From Chlorops oryzae (lineage: Eukaryota > Arthropoda > Insecta > Diptera > Chloropidae), in assembly GCA_020466095.1 (NCBI GenBank), contig CM035807.1, positions 33,361,184 to 33,425,183 on the forward strand: 64,000 bases of DNA, in the 5' to 3' direction. The notes below the pieces were generated by a model. It did not search any database and was not told the DNA's origin. It worked only from the letters and a program-made list of their open reading frames with translations. How positions within the stretch are numbered: position 1 is the stretch's first letter; each line of letters begins with the position of its first letter. Shown here one piece after another: positions 1 through 10,709 of the stretch. Position numbers and translations under genes: made by a program.

Positions 1-1620
1 GTCTTTCATGGAGGTTTTCCACCACAAGGTTCCTTAGAAGAGGGGACAAAACGCCCCCTTGAGAAGTACCGCGGTATGTAGCTCGCCTGACCTGCTCATT
101 ATCCATCGAGGTGTTTATGCACCTGCAAATAAGGAGCTGGTGCGTAAAGTTAACCAGGTTATTATCCACCTGCATCCTGTTGAGGGCTCTTATAACAGCT
201 GCTGGGTCTAGGTTGTTAAAGGCCCCTTGTATATCTACAAACGCTGCCAAGGTGTACTCTTTGCAGTGAAGAGACTGCTCTATAAAGCTCAAGAGTGAGC
301 TGAGAGCCGTTTCCGTAGATCGGCCTTTGGAATATGCATGTTGAGCACTGCCTGGTGGACGCCGAGTCGCAGTCCTTATGTGACAGTCGATGATGCGCTC
401 TAACCTCTTGAGAAGAAAGGATGAGAGACTGATAGGTCTGAAATCTTTCGTTGAGGTTTGGCTAGCCTTTCCCGCCTTGGGGGTGAAGACCACATTTGAT
501 TCGCGCCACAGGCGCGGAATGTGGGCAAATTCAAGGCAAGCCCTGAAGATGCTCTTGAGCCAGGGGGCAAGACATTTGAAGGGATGGAAGGAGCCAATGG
601 CCCATTTTAGGCTCACGTCATCTAAAGCAAGTGAAGTGTGAACCCGTAGTGCAGTAGTTGGCGCAGAGACGTGGTCTATCGCATCCATGCTTCCAGGGAA
701 ATGTGCATCAAGGAGGGCCCCTAGCGTTTCCGCATGGGACTCCGTCCATTTGCCGCTGATCGTTTGGATTGACCCAATTTGGGTACCATTACGGGACAGT
801 ATCTTACGAAGTCTGCCTGTTTTCCCGAGGCTTTAAACTTCGTTGCAGAAGTGTCTCTAGGATGCGCGTTTTGCCTTCCTGGTCTCGGCCTTGAAAAGCT
901 TTAGCTTTTCTTTGTATAAAGCCCAGTTGTTGGCTGTTTTTGCTTGGTTGAAGCTTTTTCTATATTTCCTACGTAGCTCTGCTATGCGTTGACTCCACCA
1001 GTGTGGTTTGAGCTGACCCCTGGGTTTAACGGGTCTGCATGCAGCCAGAATGGCCTGGTTGTACGCATGGGTTAACGTAGTTACGGCATCTTCTAAGCAC
1101 TCAACGCCGTCAATTTGAGGAGGAGACCCTATCATTTGAGTGAAGACGGATCTGTACTTACACCAATCCGTTTTTCTTCTGTTAAGATGAACTTTGCTCC
1201 TCCCAGGGCCGAGTTCTATTTTAAATCTAATGTACCTGTGGTCAGAAAGAGAGCATTCCTCAGAGACTCGCCAATCTTTGACCAGTCCCGCTGTTTGCTC
1301 GCTAACCAAGGTAATGTCGAAAACTTCTCTACGGTTAATGAAGGTTGGTTCGGTGCCAACATTGGCTATAGCCAGATTGTTGCACAAAATGAAGTCGAAG
1401 AGGGACTCACGGCGAACGTTAGTGTCGGTGCTGCCCCAAATTGTGTGGTGTGCATTTGCACCAGCTCCAATGAGTACGGGATTGCCTCGCTTATTAGCTT
1501 CCGCGATTATAAGCCTCAGAGGTTCACCTACCTGGCGGGGTAGCACCGTCATCATAGGCCATATAGCTGGAGACAATCCAGAAACTCTGGTGTTGATTGG
1601 TATTCTTGGTATTGATGGTA
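1..1620 (-). pseudogene. LOA/Bilbo-like non-LTR retrotransposon, endonuclease plus RT, decayed and cut by window edge
   Basis: Read on the minus strand, 1620 to 857 encodes an apurinic-like endonuclease domain: a VSSYMAYD block, the ANAHHTIWGS block and a terminal SDHRYI motif. From about 640 down to 1 it continues as reverse transcriptase, with FVDIQGAFNNL (catalytic motif A, near 208-249) and RGTSQGGVLSPLL (near 29-72). The YADD box lies off the left edge. The wording of the RT blocks resembles the LOA/Bilbo, R1 and I group; exact clade is inference. Lesions: the VSSYMAYD block and the rest of the endonuclease are in different frames (shift near 1525-1545), TGA and TAG-type stops occur at about 857 and 840, and the RT frame differs again. 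This is therefore a dead copy. Function of an intact element: target-primed reverse transcription after nicking DNA. Confidence 0.9.
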
Positions 1621-1621
1621 G

Positions 1622-1865
1622 GTACTCTTAAGAAATTAAAAAAAATTTTTTTCCAAAACTTTATGTTTTAATATATATATATATATTTTTTTTGTTTAAT
1701 CTTTTTTTTTCGTTTTGAAATTGATAAAATTTTATTACAAAAAATATTTTGCCATTTTGGGCATTACTATTTGCTTTAAAATTTTTTTTCACATTTGTAC
1801 TTATTTGGTTTTTGGTGCGATCTGCGAAATCGCAACGGTCGCTAAAAAAAATTTTGTTTGGGTGC
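1622..1865. other. AT-rich spacer with short (TA)n run
   Basis: Poly-A/T tracts and a TA dinucleotide run near 1670-1686. No gene signature seen. Confidence 0.6.
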
Positions 1866-2201
1866 TTATTCAGCATTATTCTGCTGCTTCGGTCCTCTCT
1901 GAGCCAAGTCTTCTTCAATTGCCAATATTTCTTTACAGAGGGCCTTTTGGGTCTGGTTATCGCTGATTTTTTTTTGCTCGTTCAACAAAAATGCTCTCCT
2001 TTTAAGTTGTTTGTTTCTCCTACCGCCACGTCTTTTTGGTGGTTGAACTTTCGGTATTTTTGTTAATTTTTTTTCGTTCCATTTTTGCTGCTTGATTAAA
2101 ATTTGCTGTTTCCTTTGCCTCTGCTGGTACTCTTTGATTAAAATTGGCCTTGGTCCAGCGTTCGGGTTTTCCTCTAGTGCCTTATTCAAGCTCTTTTCCA
2201 T
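1866..2201 (-). CDS. Hypothetical 111-residue basic, Gln/Lys-rich ORF
   Basis: An open frame of 111 codons rich in Lys, Gln, Arg and Asn, with a PPKRRGGRR basic patch in the middle. It lies upstream of, and on the same strand as, the non-LTR endonuclease at 857-1620, so it could be a remnant of that element's ORF1 or of a flanking repeat. I recognise no domain. The low complexity makes a chance ORF in AT-rich DNA quite possible. Confidence 0.2.
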   Translation of the reverse strand: MEKSLNKALEENPNAGPRPILIKEYQQRQRKQQILIKQQKWNEKKLTKIPKVQPPKRRGGRRNKQLKRRAFLLNEQKKISDNQTQKALCKEILAIEEDLAQRGPKQQNNAE

Positions 2202-2779
2202 AAGTGAGCTCCTTTCGAAAATTTTAAGTCGTTGAAAAGTTAAAGTTGTTTCATTCAGAAGTTGTGAAGGATATTCGAAGACTATTTGTTCGATTCCCTC
2301 ATGGGTCGCTTAAGTTACGATCGCCATGAGATGAAAGTATCCGAGTAAGAGACTGGAAATGTTTTTGTGTTGAAGGTTCAGCCTCGACTGAAGCTCATTT
2401 AATTTTGATTTAACTCTAAGGCTTACGAACAACAACAATACTTGTAAAATATACAAAGTTGCATTAATATAAATATAATAAGGAAAGACGTCCCAAGTGC
2501 AATCATGCCGACGAGGCATAACGTGACTTCAACGTGATCATCAAGAGACGGCTTATGGAGATTGCTTAAGGGCTCTCTGTGTGCACAACGTCGGTGATAA
2601 GAAAAGCGTCATATTTCAAGACGGCTATTCGTGGGAAACGCTGAGTCGCCTATTCCTTATTTATACAATTTGAAGCGACTCAGAGTTTAAGAGAGATATT
2701 AAACCACTTGGACGACTTGTGTGTCTTTCGAGCATTGCACCCAACGACAGGCGAAATCGCAACAAGGTTGCAGCCTCTA
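2202..2779. other. No recognisable gene
   Basis: Unique-looking sequence. The last 150 bases may belong to the 5' part of the downstream transposase fossil, but I cannot align it by eye. Confidence 0.4.
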
Positions 2780-3703
2780 ATATAAGCATATTACACGGGT
2801 ATAAAGGACAACTGCATATTTCATCGCTTAGACCATTTTCATGTTACGGAGAATATCTCCTTTGATTTAATGCATGATGTGCTTGAAGGCATTTGCATTT
2901 ACGATGGCTGTCAAGTTCTCTTGGGTTTGATCGCTGATAAAATTTTGACGCTAACTGACATAAATAGCTGAAAACAACTTTTCCCATTTGGGGAAACTGA
3001 GATAGGTAATACTTCCATGCCTTTATGTATTTTGAGACTTAGAAATTTTAATTTTAAAATAGCGGCCAGCGAAGTCGGATGTTTCATTCATTTTTTGCCA
3101 TTTGTAATAGGCGATTTAGTTCCAGTTGACAACAGGCAATGCAAGCTTCTTGCACTGTTGCTGGAAATTCTCGATTAAATTTTTAGATCCAGTTATTCTG
3201 AAGAAGATTTCTGTTATTTGCAATCTTTGATTAAAACTCATCACTTAACGTACATCGAGCTTTATGGAGCATTAAAACCTAAGCACCACTTCCTTGTCCA
3301 CTACGTCGAAGCCATAAAAAGCTGTGGACCCTTAAAATACATTTGGTCAATGCTCTTCAAGGCCAAACACAAGGAAGCTAAAGCTTATTTTAATAACATA
3401 ACATCAAGAAAGAACCTTCCATATTCACTAGCAGTAAAATCAGGCATCAAATTCGCCAAATTTTTATTGGACCATGAAAAATTATTTGATGCAATGACAA
3501 GTTTTGAAGCATCTGAAACGACAGTCATAGCTAAAGAAATATATAACGCGCAAATATGTAATGGAGAGCATATCAATTTTGAAAACTGTGAAAAGATTTC
3601 GGTGTTAAATTACAAAAGCCCCGTTTTCAAATGTAAGCAATATATAGTAACGTATACAAACCAATTAATTACTTATTATAATACATTAATTAAAATATAT
3701 TAA
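2780..3703 (+). pseudogene. CACTA-like (En/Spm-related) transposase fossil
   Basis: A single reading frame can be followed from about 2786 to 3703, interrupted by in-frame stops at about 2783, 2967 and 3175. Blocks seen in order: YTGIKDNCIFH; SFDLMHDVLEGICIYDG; GCFIHFLPFVIGD; LKPKHHFLVHY; and SCGPLKYIWSMLFKAKHK followed by ITSRKNLPYSLA. The D-MHD-LEG block and the later HHFL-HY...CGPL...W.M.F..KHK block occur in the same order in a family of uncharacterised insect and other metazoan proteins. They resemble the D-MH-E-N and DUF4218-like blocks of plant CACTA transposases. That relation is inference from motif order. No initiator methionine or zinc-finger N-terminus was found, and the copy is dead. 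Confidence 0.6.
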
Positions 3704-3906
3704 ATAGTACTTATGACACTTATGATATTACTCTGAAAAAGCAATTTAAAAAACATGAATTTTTCGAATATTTTTACACTACGAGTATGAAAAGGTAACA
3801 TTTTTCTCATCGGTTGTATAATAAGCAACTTCAGTTCTAGAATTGTACTTTTAAATTCAGAATTGTACCTACTACATTTCAGCATTTTTAGTTTCACTTC
3901 AAGAAT

Positions 3907-4240
3907 GTTCGTTCTCAAAATGAGATTTAAAAATTATTATTTTAATCACTTTTGACTATGAACCAAAAAAGTTCGTTCTCAAAATGAGATTTAAAAATTA
4001 TTATTTTAATCACTTTTGACTACGAATCAAGAAAGTTTGTTCTCAAAATGACATTTAAAAATTCTTATTTTAATCACTTTTGATTACGAATCAAGAAGGT
4101 TCGTTCTCAAAATGAGAGTTAAAAATTGTTATTTTTAGTCATGTTCGACTATGAATCAAGATCTTAATTCTCGAAATAGGAATGATCTAAATAAAAATTG
4201 GTTTAATATTTTTCAACCATGAATCAAGAATTTTCATATT
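3907..4240. repeat. 64-bp tandem repeat, about five units
   Basis: The start GTTCGTTCTCAAAATGA recurs at 3907, 3971, 4035 and 4099, exactly 64 bases apart each time. A fifth degenerate unit runs to about 4240. Units share TTTTAATCACTTTTGACTA and then AATCAAGAA. The first units differ by only a few bases. Confidence 0.95.
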
Positions 4241-4905
4241 ACATTTAAAATTTGCAACTTTAAGTCAATTTCGTGGTTGTTTTATATTAGATCAAGGTGG
4301 ATATTCTTGAATTTAAGTTGTTTTTTGGTTCAGTGTACCGTTACTTTTCGTTGCGCAGGCTGATTTTTTGCAAGAATCGAACGCTAAGTCATTCGCCGGT
4401 TGTCAAATTTGTGAAAGCATTGTTGTTGGGTGGAAGTGTTACAAGTGAAGTGAAACAAAAGTTATTATTGGTACGTATTATTAATTTCATCGCAATGGAA
4501 GTAAGGCATATTTAAATACATTTTTTAATTGATTGATCGATTAATTAAAAAATAATATGTAATTCAGTCAATTCAATTGCAATTGAAACTTATTTCAAAC
4601 GAACTTAGTTGGCAACTTAGTTATTTAAATCAGCATACATCATTCATTTAAAACTAATAGAATTTTTTTACATTTGCTTTTCCCAGATGCAACTAATTTT
4701 ATAGAGGGAACTGGGTCAGCTGAGGAACAATTCCGAAAGGCCTTGCAGCTGCAGAAGAAAAGATATTTTAAAGACTCCAAATGCAATAAAAACTAAATTG
4801 AGGACATTTTGTGAACTTTAGTTTTTCTTTCTTTCACTTTTGTTTATTTTTTATCGACAAAATAAATGAAAGCTAAGTGAAATTTAAAATTACAGTTATT
4901 TTAAC
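4241..4905. other. No certain gene; possible lone exon near 4687-4795
   Basis: Mostly AT-rich. A TTTTCCCAG acceptor-like site is followed by a short open stretch reading DATNFIEGTGSAEEQF and ending in a stop near 4795. I cannot link it to a gene. Confidence 0.3.
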
Positions 4906-6704
4906 CAGGGTTGATATGATTTAAATCAGTTGATTTTAATCAATGATTTAAATCAAGATTGAAATCAGTAATTTAAATCCGGATGATTTAAATACAAAAT
5001 TTCTCCAATTTCATTTGCTTTGCTTCTTCTCGCGTATCTATATATGTGCCTTACGATTACAACGCACATTGTGTTGTATCAGACAATGCGGCAGATATGA
5101 AAAAAATGCTCAGCCAGCTCCAAAACACAGACGCCATACTGTCCGTCGCTGAGTCCGGTGGTGGTGGCATGGTAAAGACCATAGAGACTTATGGCTGCTC
5201 TGCCCATATTCTTAATTTGCTAGAACGAATCTGAAGAAGCCCTAACATTTTTAGGGAACACCTACGGACAGAAAGGAGTAAAATTCCTAATAAAAATAAT
5301 ACAATTAAAAGCAAAAACTGGGCCGTTTACAGGAGTTCTAATGAACGAAGAAATTGTAAAAAATACCAATACTTTAGACTGGTGGCGAGCAACAGATAGC
5401 ATAAAAAATGCATAACGGAACAAGAATTCAAAATAATATAGCAACTGTGCACCGCAATCGCTTCTTCCGCTGGGGTGGAGCGAGTGTTTTCTGCGGTAAA
5501 TTTGGTGCACAGTAAAATCAGAAACAAACTGGGTACAACAAAAGCTGGGAAGCTCGTATTTTTATTGAAAAATCTTAATTGATGTATGAAACATACAATA
5601 ATACAAGCGACACTTCCCAAAATCACTAAGACGGGTAAGCGGAGCTTGTATAAACCGACTTTGCCCATTCACAATCTGACTTTGCCCACAGTTAACACAT
5701 TCACATAAAATAAACTGACTTTCACCACGATTTGTATACAGATGAACTCACACATCGACATTACAATCTGACTTTCAACACAGCAGAGCTCAATGCTTAT
5801 TACCCTCTAGGAAGCGTGAGGTATATTGCCCGGATGCAACTAGTACTTTCACCAAAACTAAAGAACTAGTGCAAAGGGGGGTAGAGCTTCGTATAAAGCT
5901 CCGACTAGTATTACATGGAAAAATGATTTTTCGTGTCAGTAATAAGAGTTGCCATTATATAGTTGTTGCAAAGAGCGTTGGTGCTCCGAAATCAAAAATA
6001 AAATCTATCTTTATATATTACAAATATTTTTGTAAATAAAACAAACACGAAAAATAATTCGGTGTCTTTTAAATATTGCGTATTGGAGCCTCAACAAATT
6101 TTAGAACAAAAATAACCAAAAAACCACAAACTATGGTCAATAATCTTTCAAAGGAACTAGTGTTTTACTATACCCAATTTACCCAATTGGTTCCCAAATC
6201 ACTAAAAAGCGTTAGTTCAAGTGTACAATTAGTGAATTTTAGCCCACACGCAATATTAATTTTGTACAGAGTAATACATAACCAGGGCTATAAAGAAGAA
6301 CCAGTGCTGGTGGAATTATAACTAGTAAAACGCTAGAGCTTAACTACTCATACTTCCTGCAGGGCTGTTGAACTGTTCACCACAGCAGTCGTTGACAAAA
6401 CTCTATCTTTTTCAGTCGTACTCATGTAAACTGTTCTCTGTCTCTATCGCACCCGCATATTCTTATCATACCTACAAGCAAATTCAAAAAATTTAGAGAG
6501 TGTCGCTTGTAGTATTGTATGGTATGAAATCTCTTTATTAAAATGTCAATGAACAAACCTTAAAAGCTTGCTTTGATCTATCTTATCTAATTAAATTTAG
6601 CCCAAAATAAAAATTATGACTTAAATCAAAAAAACCTGATTTAAATAAAAAAAATTTGATTTTAAAAATTTTTTTGATTTTAATCATGATTTCTATCAAC
6701 CCTG
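4906..6704. mobile_element. hAT DNA transposon, 1.8 kb, with TIRs and 8-bp target duplication
   Basis: The left end starts CAGGGTTGATATGATTTAAA at 4906, and the right end read on the minus strand starts CAGGGTTGATAGAAATCATG at 6704. Both ends are then rich in GATTTAAATCA/TGATTTTAATCA subterminal motifs. Flanks are ATTTTAAC (4898-4905) and ATTTTATC (6705-6712), an 8-bp duplication with one mismatch. CAGGG ends plus 8 bp are diagnostic of hAT. The interior holds transposase fragments on the plus strand (separate entry); the 5590-6600 interior has no recognised gene. Confidence 0.92.
5040..5582 (+). pseudogene. hAT transposase fragments
   Basis: First block, 5046-5234: the frame reads AHCVVSDNAADMKKM and later YGCSAHILNLL, the conserved D-N-A and C-H-LNL region around the second catalytic Asp of hAT transposases. 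Second block, about 5449-5582: CTAIASSAGVERVFSAVN followed by SKIRNKLG, the C-terminal hAT dimerisation domain, ending in a natural stop at 5582. An LDWWRATD motif, also typical of the C-terminal domain, lies at about 5378. Between blocks there is a TGA at 5232 and frame changes. The BED finger and first catalytic region are missing, so this is an internally deleted, non-functional copy. Confidence 0.85.
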
Positions 6705-6919
6705 ATTTTATCTTTTTTATTCTGGGTACTCATATCACCACCCCTCTCATGGGTACTCATATCTCATGGGGACCCTTTTCACTGGTTCGCGGTAAACGAT
6801 GTGGTGGTGTAAGGGAAAATACCAAGTGATCCCAATAATAGGATCTTGGTTCCTTATTACCAAAGATAAGAGCCCTTACAAGAATTCAGTTCAATATATA
6901 AAATAAATATTCAAACTAA
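6705..6919. other. No recognisable gene
   Basis: Short spacer between the hAT element and the hairpin MITE. It contains a partial direct repeat of GGGTACTCATATC. Confidence 0.5.
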
Positions 6920-7156
6920 GGCCCCTATTATGAATGGCGACTGTCAACAAAGTTGATAGTTGATACTTTTTGTACGGGCCATAAAGTCGTTCGTCGCAGG
7001 TGGACGAAGTTGATACTTTTGAAATAAGTAAAGACAAGCATGGTCTACAATGTAAATAAGTTTCAACTGTGTCCACCTGCGACGAACGACTTTATGGCCC
7101 GTACAAAAAGTATCAACTATCAACTTTGTTGACAGTCGCCATTCATAATAGGGGCC
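6920..7156. mobile_element. PIF/Harbinger-type hairpin MITE, 237 bp, TAA target duplication
   Basis: Left arm 6920 to about 7010 and right arm about 7067-7156 are near-perfect inverted copies of each other, starting GGCCCCTATTATGAATGGCG at each end. TAA flanks both sides (6917-6919 and 7157-7159). GGCC-type ends and a TWA 3-bp duplication are the hallmark of PIF/Harbinger elements. The arms leave a loop of about 60 bases. It has no coding capacity and needs a transposase in trans; one is encoded at 62475-63959, though a match between the two is not shown. Confidence 0.92.
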
Positions 7157-8266
7157 TAAATCTCTATCGAATATATTTTTGATTTTTAACAAATCAACAA
7201 TAAAGAAAACTAAAATTTTTAGAAAGCCAAGTAACATGATTAAACTAAAAAATATTATGAGAAAACAGATTAATTTGATTAAAAAAATGTGAGTTGTTGA
7301 AATTGTTGTGACTTCTCACACTTCCCCCTTTGCAGTTCGAAACGTACGGTATGATTTTTGTTTACGTGTGGTCTGCACGATACTTCTATGTATGCCGGTT
7401 TGATACGATCCACAGGTACAGTGTCTTCGATGATAAAGTATTATATAAGGCACTTCGTTTCACTACAGGGTATGAGCCAGAATATTTTAGTTGTAAGGGT
7501 TTTTCTGTGTGGTCATTCCGGAGCCATATATGTGAGCTCGTGCTCAAGTCCTTATTAATGAAAGGCGTAGTATTAGAATAATGAGAGGGTGAAGTGGGCT
7601 GGAAGGTAGAAATTGTATATCGTAGATTAGTTAAAATTTCCGCTGTTGATCTTGACGTGTTTTTTGAATCGAAAAATTCTCCTGGTAGATGAAGTCGTTC
7701 GCCGTAAACAATTTCTGCACTAGATGTGTTGAGATCGTGTTTAAATGCAGCACGAATTCCTAGTATCCTAGTAACCCAGTTGATAGGGATTAAGTCCATG
7801 GTATGCTTTTATGACAGGACAAAGCAGTTTTAAGTGTCCGATTGAACCTTTCGACTAATCCATTTGCTTGTGGGTGGTAAGCTGTGGTGTGTTTCATATT
7901 TGCTCCAATAAGAACTGTTTAATCGTGAAACATTGCTGATGTGAACTGCGCTCCTCTGTCCGTGTGATTGTTGTCCGGACATCCGAATCTTGATATCCAA
8001 CCGTTGTTGTTTTAGCCGATTGACAATTTAAGCAAGTTTTGGTCCATTGAGCGATGTCACGCTTCATTGAAGGCCCTACAAAGCGTTCTGAAATGAGTTT
8101 TGAGTAACATTATGACTTGGATTTGGTCGAAGACTATCCGTCGTAGTGCTGGTGGAATATAGGGACGAACTTTGCTTGTTGAGACGTCACAATAAATGTG
8201 GTTTTGTGAATTGGCTATTTGCATTGACTTCAGAGTAAGGTTCGAGTTCGATTTCATTAATATCTT

Positions 8267-9287
8267 CACTCAGAGAAAAAACCATGTTAAATCAAACGGT
8301 TTTTAACTATTTTCCATGTCAATTTTTTTCAACCAGATCTGTCACGTTAAATCTACAAGATTTAACATGGCTAGCTTAGGTTAAAACAACAGTTCAATAT
8401 GTTTATATAACCTGCGGAGAATGTCCTTTTATCAGGATAGTTTAACATGACGTCTGGTTTAAAAAACATTAAAGGAAATGTTGTTTTAACATGGTTACAT
8501 GTTAGCTCAACCAGTCATTTTGCAATGTTAAAGGAACAGTTACTACATGTCATATTAACATTTTTAAGATCAACCTTTCAGCAGGTTGAATTAAAAGACG
8601 ACCTTGTTCGTTATGAAAAAGAAATTTTTATTTAACGTTATTGTAGTATCAATAACAATAATCAAGAAGGACTCAGCTTCAAATTACAAATAATTTTCAT
8701 GAGTTTAAAATACCCTTTAATCTGTTGTACACCTCCTCATTCAGATTTAGTTCCATACATATTAAGTTTCTCAAATTGTTAGGTTCCAGTATTTCTCTCC
8801 CAACGTGTTCTTCCTCATAGCATTCATCAATTTCGCTATTTAATGCAATACAAAACGCCTCACCTTCGTCCGACATTTTAATACGCACCTTTTTATTTGG
8901 AATTTCACCAAAATACTTAAGTTTCGACTTCTATTTATTAAATGCACGCAGTTCAATGTTTGCTACAACACTCTAGAAAACTCGGAACAAAATGGTTTCT
9001 AGGCCTGCTGAGCATCAATCGATTAATGTTAATTAACTTTCTTTTTATCGAAAATACATAAACTTCCTATCGACACTGCAATAGCGTTGTTGGAGTTTAA
9101 ATAACATTGCTGATTGTTAGATTAACATTACACACTGCTCTTTTAACACTTTGTGTCACATGTTATCTGAACATGTTGTGTATAGTTGAGTTCGCCAGGT
9201 TAATTTATTCAATTTGTTTTTGTTTTCCATACATGTTTTCATATGTTAATTTAACATGTGTCATGTTGACATTTTTTTCGCTGAGTG
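8267..9287. mobile_element. CACTCAG-ended non-autonomous DNA element (1021 bp) inside the gypsy pol
   Basis: Ends: CACTCAGAGAAAAAA at 8267 and, on the minus strand from 9287, CACTCAGCGAAAAAAA. Both flanks are TT (8265-8266 and 9288-9289). The gypsy frame on either side is in register if one TT and the element are ignored, so the boundaries and the 2-bp duplication are well supported. The interior is studded with TTAACATG/CATGTTAA-type motifs towards both ends. Ends beginning CACT, short duplications and subterminal repeats suggest the CACTA/EnSpm superfamily; that assignment is inference. No transposase is encoded. Confidence 0.88.
8697..8888 (-). CDS. 63-residue acidic ORF inside the CACTCAG element
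   Basis: A short open frame, start MRIKMSDEGEAF, rich in Glu and Asn, with a possible helix in its second half (NNLRNLICMELNLNEE). I do not recognise it. It is the only ORF of the element with balanced composition and could be a captured exon or a residual piece of an ancestral element protein. Confidence 0.3.
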   Translation of the reverse strand: MRIKMSDEGEAFCIALNSEIDECYEEEHVGREILEPNNLRNLICMELNLNEEVYNRLKGILNS

Positions 9288-10709
9288 TTCAATTCATCAT
9301 CTTCTTTTTGTTGTTTGGATAGTTGTTGGTAATTAAAATAAGATATCCCTGCTATTCTTGACAGTGCATCAGCTACAACATTATCATGGCCAGATATATG
9401 AAATAATGATCGTCCTTCTAGCATGTAGCTGAAATGTTGTATAGTCATATATGCTGCTAGTAATTCGATCGTAAGCGATTATATGTGCTATATTTTGATT
9501 GTGCTGGACTTAATTTTTTTTAAAAAAAAGCTAAAGGTTGCCAGGATTGGTCGACTAACTGTTCAACAACACCGCCTATTGCGAAATCAGAACCATCTAC
9601 TTTAAGAGCGATTGTTGTTTGTGAAACTGGATTAGAGAGTAGCGTAACTTGCGAAAGTTGTGATTTGATTTTTTCGAACACTTTTTCAGATTTCTTAGTC
9701 CAGACGATAGGACGCTTCTCTTTTTTCTTTGCACCTTGAAGGTTTGCATTCAGAGGTGCTTGAATTTCAGCACCATTTGACAGGAATGTTCTGTATAAGT
9801 TCATCATTGCCAAAAATTGACGCATGTCTCAGACAGTTGTTGGTTTGGGGAACTTGATGATCATTTAAACTTTCGTATCCATAGCCAAAAGTCCTTGTGG
9901 TGATTTTGTAACCTAGAAAATTGACTTCAGGAAGGCCAAACTTACATTTCTCTTGATTGAGAACTATTCCATATTCGTTAAAACGGTGAAAAATGATACG
10001 TAGGTGGTTAACATGTTCTTCTGGATTTTTAGACGCGATTAAAACATCGTCTAAATAACAAAAAATAAAATTTTATCCACGTAGCACCGTATCCATGAGA
10101 CGTTGGAAAGTCTGTCCTGCGTTTCTTAAACCGAATGGCATTTTAAGATATTCGTAAAGACCAAATGGTGTGATGATAGCAGTTTTGCTTATGTCATCAC
10201 GAAACACATCGACCTGATGATACGCTCGTATCAAATCCAGAGTAGAAAATATCGTGCATCCATGCAGATTGATATTGCAGTCCGTCAAAAAAGGAATGTT
10301 ATACCGATCTGGGGAAGTTTGACTATTAAGATGTCTATAGTCTCCGCAGCATCTCCAAGACCCATCCTTTTTGGGGACTAAATGTAGTGCGCTAGCCCAT
10401 TGAGATTTTGAGGGTCGAATAATGCCAAGCTCCATTAAATTTTCAAACTCTTTTTTTGCGGCTTCTAACCTGCTAGTGTCCAGCCTTCGACATCTTGCGT
10501 GGCAGGGAGGTCCGGAGGTTTCAATATGATGATATATGGTGTGTTGAGGAAATCGTTTCAACGCATTGGACATCGTACAAATACCTGGGAAGCTTGATAA
10601 TAATTTGGTGTAAGGTGATTCGTCCATAAGGATTGCAGTAATTTGAAAGGACGGTTGCTTGTCGCCGTATGCCTGCATCTTGATGAGTGTCTTGCAGGCA
10701 CGTAGCCAA

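Larger units (their letters stand above)
7386..10709 (-). pseudogene. Ty3/gypsy retrotransposon pol remnant (RT, RNase H, integrase)
   Basis: In minus-strand order. RT at 10678-10073: IIRPSKSQWASALHLVPKKDG, then GDYRHLN, FSTLDLIRAYHQV (catalytic Asp) and LYEYLKMPFGLRNA. A TAA stop at 10070-10072 directly precedes FIFCYLDDVLIAS, the YxDD box. RNase H at 9825-9520 and 9448-9290, with VDGSDFAIGG and VVADALSRIAG. Integrase fragments: zinc-finger tail CLNCQSAK near 8045, TDRGAQF near 7960 (Asp) and AYHPQANGLVERFNRT near 7870 (Glu), then a C-terminal domain to 7386. The region holding the first integrase Asp seems deleted near 8000. Several frame shifts and the insertion at 8267-9287 make this a dead element. 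No LTRs were identified. Confidence 0.92.

Noticed and set aside
1115..1631. Two plus-strand frames of over 140 codons
   Set aside because: Shadows of the minus-strand endonuclease domain.
3907..4240. CRISPR-like array
   Set aside because: Whole 64-bp units are repeated with no unique spacers, and the genome is eukaryotic.
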